Numbered from the stretch's first letter, positions 22,441 to 35,014 are shown. The stretch is 64,000 nt of DNA from Endomychus coccineus (GCA_958510875.1 OY294068.1:14981282-15045281), one strand, 5' to 3'. Numbers and translations: made by a program. The notes: a model not told the origin generated them from the letters alone.

Positions 22441-23525
22441 TTGTTTAAGCCTTTGCTGGGATTGTGGGAAATACATTCATTGACGTTTCTATTCAATATC
22501 ATTACTACGAGATTATATTTAATTCCCAAATCGTTGTTGGAATGGTAACCAAGCTGACCTAGATTAAGACAACGCTCGCCGGTTGAAAAAAGTCAAAATT
22601 TTCTCTAGTATGTATCGAAAAAGAGCCTGCCGAAAATTTACTCTGATACGATCTCAGATTATTTTAACATAAGTGATATCAGCTGCTTCGCTATAATCAT
22701 AATAAACTTGAAGTTAGTTAATATTAACCGTTAATAGACATTGCTGGATGAAACCGCTATTACAAGCGTAATTTCCATCGAACTGCAGTTGATATTATGT
22801 CGTACAATGTGTATTCACCTTGATTGGCAAAAGTTTTACAGATTCTTATAAATTAAAAAACGCATAAACTTGCACCACCTAGTGTGACCGAACCCAAGTT
22901 GGTAGAGTCTTGTTCTTGTTCGTATGATAGTTATGCCACAATAACGATATTTCTTCATTTAATTAACCATTTACGGTTAAGTCTAATGTCTTACATGCAT
23001 ACAAGTACAATTTGTTGTAAACGGAATCTAGAAATCATTTATGGAATGAAATGCTCGGATTAAGAGACAAATGATATCACGTTGTATAATTAAATAAATT
23101 TCACAATAGTAACTGTGGCATTTTATATTTTCCCATGGGAGAATCCGCTATGAAATAATAATCAGAGATTAATTTTTTAATTCTTAAAATCTACAATTTA
23201 CTACATATTTCGAGGCCTATGACTTACACCTCGATATCAAGTATTAAGTGGCTGTAAGAAAATTCTTGATAATAGATCAACTAATACGAATTTCGTGATA
23301 CAATTGTATAATATACGAGTATTATTTCTTTAATTGAAATTGTTAAAATATATATTTTTTGCTAGAATATTGGAATATGTTGTGAAATCTTTGAACAATT
23401 ATTGGACAATATAATTCTGGTAATTTCAGGAATTGTATTAAAAATAACTATTTTTAGTTTCATTTTACATGTGTTTTTTTATAATGTGAATATAAGTACT
23501 TTAATTTTGTCGGTTACTATAAAGT
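22441..23525. other. No gene seen
   Basis: Strongly AT-rich, without recognisable coding or repeat structure. Confidence 0.4.
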
Positions 23526-23529
23526 TTCC

Positions 23530-24706
23530 TCTCAAATTGACGGAGTATCCTCCGATACAAGCAAGCCAAAATGAACACACTTCGCCGATGGTGAAGATTA
23601 GAAACAACGAAAACTTTCCCCAGCAAATATTTTGGACAGATGAAGCACAACTTACACGGACGCGGATTTATTAATTTTCACAATTTACGCTTATGATCAA
23701 ACGAACACACTTATGGTACAAGATCTAGGAATTTTCAAGAAGAATTCAATGTCAATGTCTGGCTTGTAATTTATAAAAAAAACAATAGTTTTGGCCCATA
23801 CGTTTTGCCAGACAGTCTAACGGCCGCTACATTTTTAGAATTTTTGGAAACTAGTCACGAAGACACCACACAATGAGGAAACAAATTCATGCATATAATT
23901 GGATGGCTGTCATGCCTATTTTGGCAGACAAGTACGAGAATGGCTAAATAGGAAGTACGGTGAAAGATGGATTGGTAGAGGTGGTCCAGTTACATGGTCT
24001 CCTCGATCACCTGACCTCAATCCTGTGCACTTTTTTGCTTGGGGTTATTTGAATGAAAAAATTATGCCACGTCGGTTCATAATAGAGAAGATCTACTTAA
24101 TCGCATTCGAAGAGCTTGTGGTGAAATTAATAATAAAATGTTAATTCGAACAAGAAGGTCGTTGAGAAATCTATGACACCGTTGCGTAAATGGATCATTT
24201 TGAGCATTCATTATTTTTTATCGTTACCAATAAAAAGGTGTTCAAATTATTTTACTTATTAAATAGCCTTTCAAAAGGAATTCCATATGATAACCCTGAT
24301 TGGAAAAATCAAAATAGCTCGAACAGGAAACCTCTAAGTGAAATTTATCAATAATACTTTTTTTAGGAAATAAATTGTACACAATGATAATTTCCTACCA
24401 TTGGCTTAGAAGTTTAAGGGGTTTAAATGGGTACAAAACCCCATAACTACGCTTCTGTATTTGTTCAAAAACATTTTGTGAGCAAAAAAATTTCTCATCC
24501 ATTAAAACTGAAGTGTATCAAGTTTGAACTAAAAATTTTCATTTGTTCAGAAGCTAATGAAGGAAATGTTATAATTTTGCAAAACTTCAACACCCAGTAT
24601 CTCGACAACGGAAAAAGATAGGATCATAGTATATATGAAGAATCTGATTATTTCTGTAAAATCTACCGTCCCCTGCTATTAAGGGAGGTCTCTCTGAAAA
24701 ACCCTG
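23530..24706 (+). mobile_element. Mariner/Tc1-like transposon relic, 5'-truncated
   Basis: The transposase decodes across frames in order: PQQIFWTDEAQLTRTRIY (first catalytic Asp), SRNFQEEFNVNVWL, GPYVLPDSLTAATFLEFLET, DGCHAYFGRQVREWLN (second Asp), then RSPDLNPVHFFAWGYL (third acidic region). It ends NRIRRACGEINNKMLIRTRR. The N-terminal DNA-binding part is missing. The 3' UTR (24200-24706) ends in CCCTG followed by TA (24707-24708), matching the right end of the element at 36775-38657. Frameshifts and stops make it inactive. Confidence 0.75.
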
Positions 24707-24719
24707 TATGTGATAAAAA

Positions 24720-25700
24720 CAAAGTAAAAGTGTTTTATTTTATTATATCAGTTTATGTTATTTTTTATAATCGCCCATAAGGCTATTTACTCCCACTACC
24801 GGCTTCAATTTATTGAATATTGTTCCATATATTCCTCAATCTTTCAAAGCGTTTTTCAATTAATTATAACCGTTTCACACTTCGGATTAAATTTGATTCA
24901 TCAATAGTCCGCGCAATATCATCATAAATCAGTACATGTAATTAAGAACAACCTACATTCAAGAAGACGAACGGCATCTGCAGAAGGTGGCCGATGAAAA
25001 CAAACTTATTGTCAATTTATTGAAATTCCAACGTGGTACGTTTGTCTGCCTCAAACCGAATAGCAACGTCGCATCGTAGTCACATGCTTTTAAAACACCT
25101 GTAGCACATATGCCAGCCGCTGAACTATTCCCAAACACGAAAGAGACACTTCCTCATAGCTTATCACCTAAAAAACTCGCCGAAATTTTAAATCGAACGC
25201 ACTCTCGTATAAGTAAATCACTGAACTTTCACTGCACAAACAGGTTTGTAGCAGTGGTGTTGTTGTTAAATTTATACGATGAATGTGAATTTTAATTAAC
25301 AAGTCGCAGTGTATAATTGTCGATTCTAATTGATGGATTGATTAATTGCGAATACGTTGCGACCACTTTTTTCCATCACACTTTCATTCAATTTTGCATT
25401 GTGACGAAAAAACACCAGGTTCATTGTTAACGCACGTTTAAGATCCATTATCTGTGGACATTCAAAGTGATGAACTGCACGCCGATACTCTGATTGATGC
25501 ATCGGGATAAGTATTATTGCACATGCATCGCTCCGTATCAATTACGTTCGACTCTCATTTGTTCAATCTTCGCCTAAACGTGGCGATTCGAATCTACACA
25601 CTAACCCCCTGATTTATGCGGTATTCGGGATGATCCGCATCGGCATGACACTGGTGTTCTGTTTGCGTGTGTGGCTAATAATATCCTGAATATGTTCGAG
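24720..25700. other. No gene seen
   Basis: No recognisable coding sequence. The following CpG-dense block may make part of this a host promoter-proximal region. Confidence 0.35.
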
Positions 25701-25719
25701 GCACGAAGGAATAGTTTGT

Positions 25720-25900
25720 AAATCACGATCGCGGCGGCCGCGCTTTCGAGAGACCCGCGCAAACTACCAAGAGACAAATAACGATCGAGCGGCTAACAAA
25801 TGCCAGTAAAGACTGCGGCAAAGGACCGCGCTGACAGCAACCAGTCGTGGCGGATCGGCGAGAGTCGTTGCCACCTTGCTCTTGCATTGAAGTCTCTGTC
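25720..25900. promoter_or_regulatory. CpG-dense block, candidate host promoter or first exon
   Basis: CpG dinucleotides are strikingly dense here (GATCGCGGCGGCCGCG, GACCCGCGC, GGACCGCGC, TCGTGGCGGATCGGCG) against an AT-rich background. Open frames run on both strands (25764-25997 minus; 25800-26045 plus), probably because stop codons are AT-rich. No TATA box or initiator is convincing. Such islands in insects often mark 5' exons of broadly expressed genes. The gene and its direction are unknown. Confidence 0.4.
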
Positions 25901-26270
25901 CGACTATCCCGAAGAATTTCAGTTCCTGTTTCTTCGTCGACGCATTTGTTTTGATAGGTATATTGGAGAATTCGTCAAGTTTAAAGGGCTCTTTCATCAG
26001 GAAAAGCGCTGCTGTTTTGAATATAGCTTTATATGCATTCCATGATTATTTGAACAAATAAAAATACGATTTTATCACTTCGTTAAACATCACTATGTTT
26101 ATTAAATCTTTTGATTTAATGATCCATTTTAGAACACATGCAACTGATAGAAATGATGCACATATTCAAAAAGAGATCGACAGCACTAATTACTACTGCA
26201 GCGGAAAAATTCACAGAACCTTAATCCGAAAGTGCAAACATAACATTGGTTATTAAGTAAAGTATTGTTT

Positions 26271-26316
26271 TATATATAAATTCTCGGGTAATAGGTCACA
26301 CTAACACATACTAACA
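26271..26316 (-). repeat. 3'-end fragment of the hammerhead repeat
   Basis: TATATATAAATTCTCGGG and AGGTCACACTAACACA are the reverse complement of the 3' end of the repeat family seen intact at 49222-49436. The ribozyme part is missing. The fragment abuts the 5' side of the jockey-like LINE at 26330. Confidence 0.6.
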
Positions 26317-26329
26317 CATTTCCTCCCCC

Positions 26330-28175
26330 CCCTCCACAATAAGTTTTGATGGTGAGTCATTTGACGATCCAGAGATTATTGCGAATGTATTCACAATATG
26401 TTTTTAGGACACTTATATTATTTCTAACCCTGAGAAAGTTTTGCATTCACCTGTATACAATGCTCCTGTGTTTAACGTGTGCCGTTTTGAAGAGAACGAT
26501 GTGTTCAAGGCCCTTTTGAAGAATGAGCCCAAGCGCACTTCTGGTTTGGATGAAATTCCCGCATATTTAGTACGATACTGCGCTGGCATTTTTTCGCATC
26601 CTCTCGTCTTCCTATTTATTTTAGCGCTGAAAACAAATACATTTCCTTCTGCTTGGAAAGCATCTAAGGCCATTCCTATTCCTAGAAAAGGAGATGCTTT
26701 CAACGTCACAGAATACAGACAGATAGTGATTCAAAATAACTTCTCTCAAACATAATATATTTCAACATCAAATAGTTGATATCTGAGCAGCAACATGGCT
26801 TTGTATCGGGTCGCTTCACAACTACCAATCTGATATGTATTACATACTAAATTTCAAAGACTATTGACGAGGAACTGCAGACGGACGTTCTCTACTTAGA
26901 CTTTTCTAAAGCGTTCGACAGAATAGACCACGGCATTTTTCTTAATAAACTTGACAACTTTGGTTTCTCTGCTAATCTTCTTTTCTTTTTTAAATCTTAC
27001 CTGAAGTCAAGAAAACACTTTGTGTGTTACCGTGGTCGAAGCTCGGACGACTTCGGGGGTGCCACAGGGGTCCATTCTGGGCCCTCTATTTTAATTTTGT
27101 TCACCAATGACCTCTTGACGGTCTTGGATGTCCCCCATCTTTTGTATGCCGTTGACCTCAAAATATATTTCAGGGTATCCGATCTCGGTGATTGTCTCAG
27201 ACTTCAATCCAATCTGTCAGCTTTGAATGCATGGTGTTTGAAGAATATGTTGCCTCTTAATGTTGGTAAGTGTGCTGTCTTGACATTCTCGCTGAAGTTC
27301 AATGACTTACTACGAATATACCCTGGATGCTCGTGTCTTCAATAGACCGAAGACGTTCTGTGACCTTGGTGTTATCTTTGGCACAAGGTTATTAGTCATA
27401 TGTGCGCCAAAACGTCTGAGATGTTGGGGTTTGTTGTAAGATGTTCTAGGGAGTTTTCCGAAATTCAGACATCTATTCTTCTTTTTAATACATTTGTAAG
27501 ATCACGGTTGGAATATGCGTCCTTGGTATGGTCTCCATTCTACCAGATTCATGTTGTCTCTGTGGAAAGCATTCAACTCAGATTTCTCAAATATCTTGCT
27601 TTCAAATGTGACACTATCTACCCTGTTATTAGCTATCCGCATACCGATTTACTCTCGAGGTTTTCTTTAGACAGTTTGGCTTACCGGAAATCCAGGTCGG
27701 GTGTAGTATTTCTGTTCAAACTCTTCCATTCGTCTGTGGAATATTCGGAAATTTTGCAGCCTTTGTGTTGTCGTGTGCCTAGATTTGAGTCCAGAATGAA
27801 TTTATCTTTTTACTTGCCCATACCGAGAACGAACATAAGCAAGTTCTCGCCAATCGGTGGCATGTGCAGAGCTTATAATAACATACATATGCGGGTCGAT
27901 CTATTCACATGTAGTTTGACATATCTGAGGTCTGAAGCATTTTTCCATCCTCAGTTGTCTATAGATTGCATTTTCTCTCTTCTTTGTTCAATTTTTGTTC
28001 TAGTTATATGATTAAGTTCTGTTCTTAGAGTGTTATGTTATCTCAGTTTGATTTCAATGCCTGTTATAATATTTTCTTGAATATCTTATCTTTTGTTATT
28101 CCTCAATTTGTAAATGGGCTCTATGCCTGTTAAATGAGTGTAATGTAAATGAATAAATAAATAAATAAATAAATG
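26330..28175 (+). mobile_element. Jockey-like LINE, 5'-truncated, ORF2 RT to 3' tail (family C)
   Basis: The sense strand decodes in order as an RT: KRTSGLDEIPAYLV, FPSAWKASKAIPIPRKGD, TEYRQIVIQNNF, LYLDFSKAFDRIDHG, LLNKLDNFGFSANL, then TGVHSGPSILILFTNDL (damaged GVPQGSxLGP). The catalytic box is LLYAVDLKIYF, that is YAVD instead of YADD. The C-terminal region is long and fairly intact (27400-28011: SRLEYASLVWSPF and a 200-codon frame). It ends with an AATA microsatellite (28152-28174), a typical non-LTR 3' tail. Frameshifts and the mutated box mean it is inactive. Confidence 0.8.
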
Positions 28176-28266
28176 AATATATGACGTTCCATTATAGATT
28201 TTGTTTATTCTTTCTTTAATGATGGGATTGAAAAACATTTTTGGCTAGTCATTCATCTCCAGTTTT

Positions 28267-28325
28267 CCTATTTCCCGCGAATTTATATATAATTCATACC
28301 TGGGTCAAGAATCATCATTAAAGTG
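28267..28325 (+). repeat. 3'-end fragment of the hammerhead repeat
   Basis: CCTATTTCCCGCGAATTTAT then ATAATTCATACCTGGGTCAA match the 3' end of the copies at 48150-48330 and 35215-35475. It lies just beyond the LINE tail and faces the opposite way to the fragment at 26271-26316. The LINE is therefore bracketed by inverted repeat ends. Confidence 0.6.
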
Positions 28326-29059
28326 AAGTATTGTTCATATTATACCTTTGAGCCTTTGACCCTAAATATCTCTCTGGTCATGAAAGACACGAAATTTACT
28401 ACCTTTTTGGGTAGAGTTGGAGTATATACTAATTTTATTTACCTTACTTGCCCTAATCTAAGTAAGTAGAAATAGACCGTTCGGAGATATTATATACCTA
28501 ATAATATGAATATGCCTTTTTATATATTATCAAGCCCACCCTGCACCCTCTTTCCACGGTTTGAAGATGTTGGCACCAACATAATAGAGTTTAATCAGCT
28601 AGCTGGTTTATTGCTGTAATGTTCAACGGTATGATATGAACTATACTATACTTAGATCATTTGATTCGGAGAATTAATTATATATTCTTGGTTGTAATTG
28701 GGTAATCATTTTCTAGGTAGTAACAATGGGCCTTATGAACACGCACTGCATTTTGAAATAGAATTGGGAATATCATAATTTCCTCCAATAAAGAGCAAAA
28801 GCATCCCTGTTACAATATGGCGTCTCCCGTTTTATTAATATTACACAAATCCCTACTCTATACTCCTTCCTGAAATTTCATATGTCATAGGTATTATCCG
28901 GAGTGTATAGTAAATAGTTCAATTGCTAATACACTAGGGATATGAGGAAGACCATATTACGAATTGGACGTGTGTTTATATCTACCAGCATAACTCTGGA
29001 ACACCAGGAGACATTTCAACTAAACTTGATTCACATTTGACTATCTGGTAAAAATTGAT

Positions 29060-29560
29060 AATGTGGGGTAGGACACTCTCAGGGTCACAGGGTGGGAAAG
29101 TTGTTTCACATATAAAATCAATCAGAAACGACCCATACAAGTATTAGAGACGATGCCATAGTTTTCCGAGTCGCTGAAGCTCCTGATGTCGTTCAAGTCC
29201 AGTTTAGGCCTAGAGGTGCTACGGATGAGGTGTAAGAATGTATCTTTGTTCGAGATGACTCTCATGTTCTATTGCAACCGAGTAGAATATTGATTTGAAA
29301 TAGCCCGAAAGGTAAAAATGTAAGGGGTTTAAGTCGAATGAAGGAGGAGGCCACACAACTAGACCGTTCCTGCTATTCACTTTTGAGGGTACATTAAATT
29401 TAAGTGATTTCGAACTCGAATACTAATGTAGAGAGGTGCACCATCATGCATAACTCAACTGGGTTAATTTATTTGTATATGGTACATTATCTACGAGATC
29501 TGTGAGGTCGTTTTCTGAAAAATTCAAATATGTTTCAACATTTAAGAGACGAGGCATAAA
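29060..29560 (-). mobile_element. Mariner/Tc1-like transposase fragment
   Basis: The minus strand decodes as MHDGAPLYISIRVRNHLNLM (second catalytic Asp region) and then, one frame over, RNGLVVWPPPSFDLNPLHFY (third catalytic region). This is followed by LSGYFKSIFYS. Order and spacing match the insect family with HDGxPAHFxxxVRxxLN...WPPRSPDLNPxDFxxWGYLK. The N-terminal part and both ends are missing. It is related to, but diverged from, the copy at 23530-24706. Confidence 0.6.
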
Positions 29561-30775
29561 AAGGTGCAATAATTTATAATTAGTATCGATAGCATGTATA
29601 CTTATCTGTAGGTTCGATTAGTGATAGGAATACTTCTGACGAAACATATTGAAGAAATATGTAGAAGTTTAGTAAGTGGATTCTAGTTTTTGATTTCTCA
29701 AAAAACCTTTCTTGAGGACAATATTTTTTTCTACCAGGAATCGGTTCTTTTCATCTTTTAAAATCTTAAAACTACAAGTCTAACTCTCAAACAGTTCATC
29801 AACCGCCTAGAGGTGTATATTTAAACATATATTCTCGATCAATGTAAATTGGTCTCATTCTTGGGGAATAAATTGGCATGCGAACCAGCACTTATGCTAA
29901 TACGAAATGAGGGTAAAATTCAAGAGATCCACAGAAGCCGATATAGATTATAAGGTGGGAGTCAAGTGAAGAAAGTTTGAATATGTATGTTGAATATTTC
30001 ATGCAATATACAGACGTCCAGAAACGAAATTAAACTCATATTTCTCATTCCGTTTATTTTCATATTTTCAACTATGTGAATCCCTCGAAAACTTCCAATA
30101 TTAAGCCTCACACGATGACAATACAGATTTTCGTGATCTCTAGATTAGAGAGACCTTACAATTGTATCTGGCAAAAGCCAACAAGGTGTGCATCTTCATT
30201 TATTTCTCAATTGTTGTTGTTGTTAGATGCATGTAAACTCTTAGTAGCTATGTTCACATCCTTTTTTTTCTAAAACTTTTGAAGTATTTCTCTATTTAAG
30301 GATACCTCTTGTTTTGTAATTTATTATATGTCGAAGTATATGCAAGGAACTAATTGTTCGATAATTTGCACTCCAGTTCAACTCAATATTTGTACTAGGA
30401 CACAGCTAGCGTAAAGCAAAATCTGTAATATGAAGTTTGCATGTATAGACAAGGATAATTATTCATTGTGGGTTAGAAATAGGAGGAGTATTAGTAGAGT
30501 CATCTATCGGATAATATTAAAACTAAGTCAGTAGGTTTCCAGAAAACTGATAATTGGGAACAGTTTTCTTCTTTTTCAGAACATAGTGTATCTTCTTACA
30601 GGTAGATCCATCCGGAAGCCAAGATTCTTCAAGATTAGCTATCCGCAGTAGTCTACTATTCAAAAAATTCGATTCTTCCATTAGTTGATGAGTAACCAGA
30701 TAACAGTGTCTGGAGCACAACATATTCACAAAGCATCGATAATCCAAAACTAGGAAGTCGTTCGTAGTCGCTTAA
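29561..30775. other. No gene seen
   Basis: AT-rich sequence. Short ORFs (30076-30273, 30523-30747) lack family resemblance. Confidence 0.4.
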
Positions 30776-30930
30776 AATGGCGTCTCTCGTCTCATTTATA
30801 TTACACAAATCCCTACTCTATACTATACTGAGATTTTATACTCTATGTCATAGGTATTATCTTGATTGTATAGTTACTACTTCAATTGCTAATACACGAC
30901 GGATATTAGGAAGACCATCTTGGAATTGGA

Positions 30931-32320
30931 CATTGACAAAAATCTAATCGTAGTTGGAAATCTTGCTGTTTAATAGCTTAAAGGCATTGTAGATGATATG
31001 ACTATCCATGCAAAACTCCCAATACAACCATCTCAGGTACTTTTTCCATAAAAGTCGTAAACTGATAATATTGGCGCCGTCGAAAAAATTATTCGAAAAG
31101 CTGAAAACATTTATACAGTTGATCGATACATGATGTTCGTAAGGGATGCTAGAAAAAGAAATCCGTTTGTGTTAACCAGAATGAAAGATAAATTTATTGA
31201 TCTGGAAGAACTCCGCAATAGTTAACATTTGACAGAAAGATAAGTAACAATGGCGAAAAGGTACTTTTTGGCAATGTAAGATGGATACGAGTTGATAAAT
31301 TTGGTACAACAAAGCTTAGATATTCACTAGATGAGAAAGAGTAGATATTATTAAACAAAAACCAACCTGTACCACAGACCAACAGGAACATGTTTTTGTT
31401 CCATTAACTGAGTCAAGACCTATGGGTCTATGGCAACCAACTTCCATTTATTCCAGAAAATTTAGAAGGTTTTATATGAGCTTCAAACGATCTGAAAGTG
31501 ATTAGTATTACCTATTTTTGTATTTTTCTATTAATGAATATGAGTTAATCCTTTCTTAATTCGTCATCATTCCGAATGAAAAAGTAAATGGTTGTGCATG
31601 AAGGTGCTAATTCAGTTTTCTTGTGGAAAAAATAATTAAAAAAACGCATCTGGTATCACAAAAAGTGATAAAAGCTGACCCATAATTTTGAAATTTCTTT
31701 TATTGTATGAGTATTGACGCAATTTCATTTTGATTTCAGTTTAAACAGAAAAAGCAGCGACAATATTACTTCAACCCTTAATATCTCGAGATTGTTAAAG
31801 AGTGACTTCTATCACTAATAGCCTCAATCAATTTATAAATTAATTTCCACCGAGTGAACGTCAAATCGAATTCATAAAAATCGACGTTTCCTGCTGTTAT
31901 TCCTTATAAATGTATCCATCTGGATCGAGATTATTTATTGCTACCATGACCGAGCAATGAAAGCTTGAAAATTTATCATAAATTAGTCAACGGTTAATCC
32001 AAAAACAGCAGTATCTAAAGACCGTGAATACGTAGAAGTCTGAATTTTATGGATTAACCGCAAATAAAACTAACTGATTATTGCAAGTATTCCAAGAAAA
32101 CTTCCAGCGTAATAAAGTTAGTAATTAGGGATAGCGCATGCTTCTTTCAAAGATCTCGCATTCCTGTATAATGAAATACGTTATAGTTTATTACCGTAAG
32201 ATGAAATTCTAGCAAACCCAATCAATAAGTCTCTTTCGCAAAGCTAGATAGAGTACATCTTATGACCGATCGGATAATTTTCACAATATCGCGGTTGAAT
32301 TTCATTTATTAACTTTTTCA
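30931..32320. other. No gene seen
   Basis: Non-coding as far as can be read. The minus ORF at 31194-31391 has no recognisable family. Confidence 0.4.
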
Positions 32321-32321
32321 A

Positions 32322-32759
32322 TTATACACTCATAATAATTTCTAATTGATTATCTTCCTTGATTTGCTGGTTCATGAATTCATTTACTTTTTCGTTAAAA
32401 TTATGAACGAATCCTTTGAGCTGGATGAACGCTTTGTTGACTGATTCAGTATGCTCCGATGAGCTCTTGATTACCCTTTGGCAGACTTCATTTATGGTGT
32501 GGAAATTGGAGGGGACGAATTAATAGAAGCTTTCTTGGGAAACTTCCGCCGTATGGTTTGCCGCCTCAACATTGTCGTTTACTATCGAGTTTTTTCTCAA
32601 ATAGATCACTCCATGGGAAGTTGAAATTTCATTTAATAAAATTAGATGATGAGATAAAGTAAATTTCACCAATAACAAAAAGAGTTCAAATTCCTTTCTC
32701 CTCTTTCTTGACTTCCTGCAACTACAACTGATCCAACTCCTGTTTCTTCTTTGGTTCAT
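32322..32759 (-). pseudogene. Possible coding remnant with coiled-coil-like end, one in-frame stop
   Basis: Reading minus from 32759, an open frame is interrupted by one TAA near 32521 and then continues to the TAA at 32322-32324. The second part reads TINEVCQRVIKSSSEHTESV, then NKAFIQLKGFVHNFNEKVNE, then FMNQQIKEDNQLE. It looks protein-like and helical. The first part overlaps, antisense, a short LINE fragment (LSSFFSNRSLHG on the plus strand, 32575-32640), so only the second part is a candidate. The family is unknown. Confidence 0.25.
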
Positions 32760-32992
32760 TCTTCTACAATAGTAACAGCAGGAGTATATTTATTAATTCG
32801 TTTTAATTTTAGTTTTGATAGAAATTTGATAATATTATTATTAATTATTTCTTCTCTGGCCTGCTCACTGAAATTTTAAGGGCCGCGATATTTTGAACGT
32901 GCAATGAATGGATGTATGAGAAAAATGCTGTCTTAAATTAAATTTTTTTAAACTTTATTTTAAAGTTAAATAGCTTGAATTTCATTAAAATC

Positions 32993-33262
32993 ATATGGTG
33001 GTTGGCGGAGTATCCTCCGATACAATGGTTACCAACGCTGGTGTCCCACAGAGGCATGTATTGACACCAACTTTGTTTCTGCTCCATATAAACGATTTAC
33101 TGGAACTGACCACCTGTTACGTTCACACCTGTAGGCGAAGCAGGTGGCCAATTCAACAGATCGTTGATATGAAGCAAGAACTAAGTTGGTGCCAAGACAT
33201 ATCCCTGTAGAACACCAGCGTTAATAGCCATTGTATCGGAAGATATTCTGTCAATCACCATA
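32993..33262. mobile_element. Inverted pair of LINE RT fragments (family A)
   Basis: The plus strand 32995-33110 decodes as VTNAGVPQRHVLTPTLFLLH then INDLLEL, the GVPQGSVLSPTLFLLHINDLL block of jockey-like RTs. The segment 33184-33262 is a second copy of the same block on the minus strand (GGTATCAATAGCCATTGTATC-like; INAGV). The two form a hairpin with about 75-bp arms. Each is only a small RT piece. Confidence 0.65.
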
Positions 33263-35011
33263 GTAAGTAAGTAGTAAGTAATAATTTTATTAGTTCCTAA
33301 AATTGCCGATTGGCGTAGGACATGTCAGATAAGTATACAGAATATCTTAAATCTAGTATTATATTTCACACTTATCACAGAGAAACTCTTGTATCGTATA
33401 GTAACCTCTACTTGCTAAAAAATGTTTTAGCTTATACTTCAACGAATTTATATCAAGATCTCGAACCTCGAACGGTAGTTTGTTATAGATTTTGGTTATT
33501 GAATGTTTCACATTTTTCTGAAGGTAGGTAAAGTTTAATTTATCCACTGTAAGATTATTCTTAGATCTAGTATTATGTTCATGATCAGCTATCTGGTCTT
33601 CAAATAGATCTTTATTTTGTGCTACGAACTATACACACTCCAATATTTATATAAACTTGTTAGTGTAAGTATGTTTCGCGAGATAAAGTGTCTTTTACAG
33701 CTTTCACGATTTTTTAAGTCAAGGATATTTCTGAGGCATTGCTTTTGAAGAATGAAGATTCTTGACACGTTAGTCGAATTACCCCAGAAGATAATACCGT
33801 AACGAAATCGGGATTCTACATGGCTATGATAGACAGTAAAACATGTTGCTAAGTCAACAGTAAGTCTTAGTACTCTAATAGCATAGCAGAATTTATAGAG
33901 GTTTCCTGCTAAAACATCAATGTGATGATGCCAGTTTAACCTCGAATCAATTTCTACCCCTAAGAATTTGACACTATTAACTGGCGTCAAAGTAGTGTCA
34001 TTTATAGTAATATTAAGATGATTTTGTGTATGTTTATGGTAAAATTCAATTAGCTGCGTTTTATTCACGTTCATTTTTGATTTATTCTCAGTAAACCAGC
34101 TTTGAACCAGTTTCAGTGACTCTAGGATTTTGTCTTCAAGCTCTTTGTCTGTATCTTCACCAAATATCAAGGATATATCATCCGCGAACTGAACAAGGAT
34201 ATAAGCTATTATTTCGGGCAAATCGTTTATATATAGCAGAAATAATAAGGGCCCCAGGATCTCACCTTGCGGTACACCTTTAGTATTTATAATTTTGCTG
34301 GAACTTACGTTTTGGCCAAGATCATTTATTTCTGTTACATATTGATTTCTATCGCTAATTTTATTAGTTGCAGAGATACAACACCCCTGAATCTATGCTG
34401 CTCCATTTTAGTAATTAATATGTCATGGTTTACGCCTTGGATAGATCTATGCACATTGCCAATGTATGCTTCCTGTTGTTTAGAAAACTTATGATTTCGC
34501 CAAGAGCTACATATATTGCCCTAGTGGTCGTTCTACGCTTTCTAAATTCGTTTTGGGAGTCGGAGAGAAGAGACTTATTTTCAATGAAATTGATAAATCT
34601 TCCATATATAGCTTTCTCAAAGATTTTGCTCAGGTTTGAAAGTATTGCAATTGGACGATAATTGTCTATATCACATCTTGAGCCTTTTTTGAAAACTGGC
34701 TTGATCGTAGCAGTTTTTAATTTTTCTGGAAATATCCCAGCTGTAAAAGTTAAGTTAATTATGAAACTTATTGGTTCTTATATGATGTGTGCTACTTTTT
34801 TCAGGACATTCATGGGAATTTCATCCTCTCCAATGGTTGAAGAATTTTTGAGCGTCATGGTAATGTTATAAACTTCATTTGCAACTGTTGGCTTTAATAA
34901 AATGCTTTCATTGGTGGAATTTTTAAGTTTTAAATTAGGTAAAGGTCTTTGTGTTTCTTCTACTGGTCCGGATTGAATGAAAAATGCATTTACTATGCTG
35001 ACGAGAGCCAC
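33259..35011 (-). mobile_element. Jockey-like LINE with nearly complete RT, 5'-truncated (family C)
   Basis: On the minus strand the RT can be followed almost end to end. STIGEDEIPMNVLKKV leads to TATIKPVFKKGSRCDIDNYR, then RPIAILSNLSKIFEK, CIDLSKAFDCVNH, and a catalytic box QFADDISLIFGE (FADD at 34188-34177). KFLGVEIDSRLNWHHHID and a C-terminal stretch ending near 33359 follow. The 3' end has a TTAC/GTAA-type repeat tail (33259-33285). A few frameshifts and stops remain around 34220-34420. This is the best preserved RT here, but it lacks the endonuclease and its 5' end. Confidence 0.75.
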
Positions 35012-35014
35012 ATT

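Larger units (their letters stand above)
28815..30930 (+). repeat. Pair of direct copies of an anonymous ~155-bp repeat
   Basis: Copies at about 28815-28972 and 30776-30930 share TTACACAAATCCCTACTCTA, CATAGGTATTATC, TTCAATTGCTAATACAC and GGAAGACCAT. They are some 2 kb apart. The intervening DNA includes a mariner-like relic. No coding function is seen. Confidence 0.6.
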
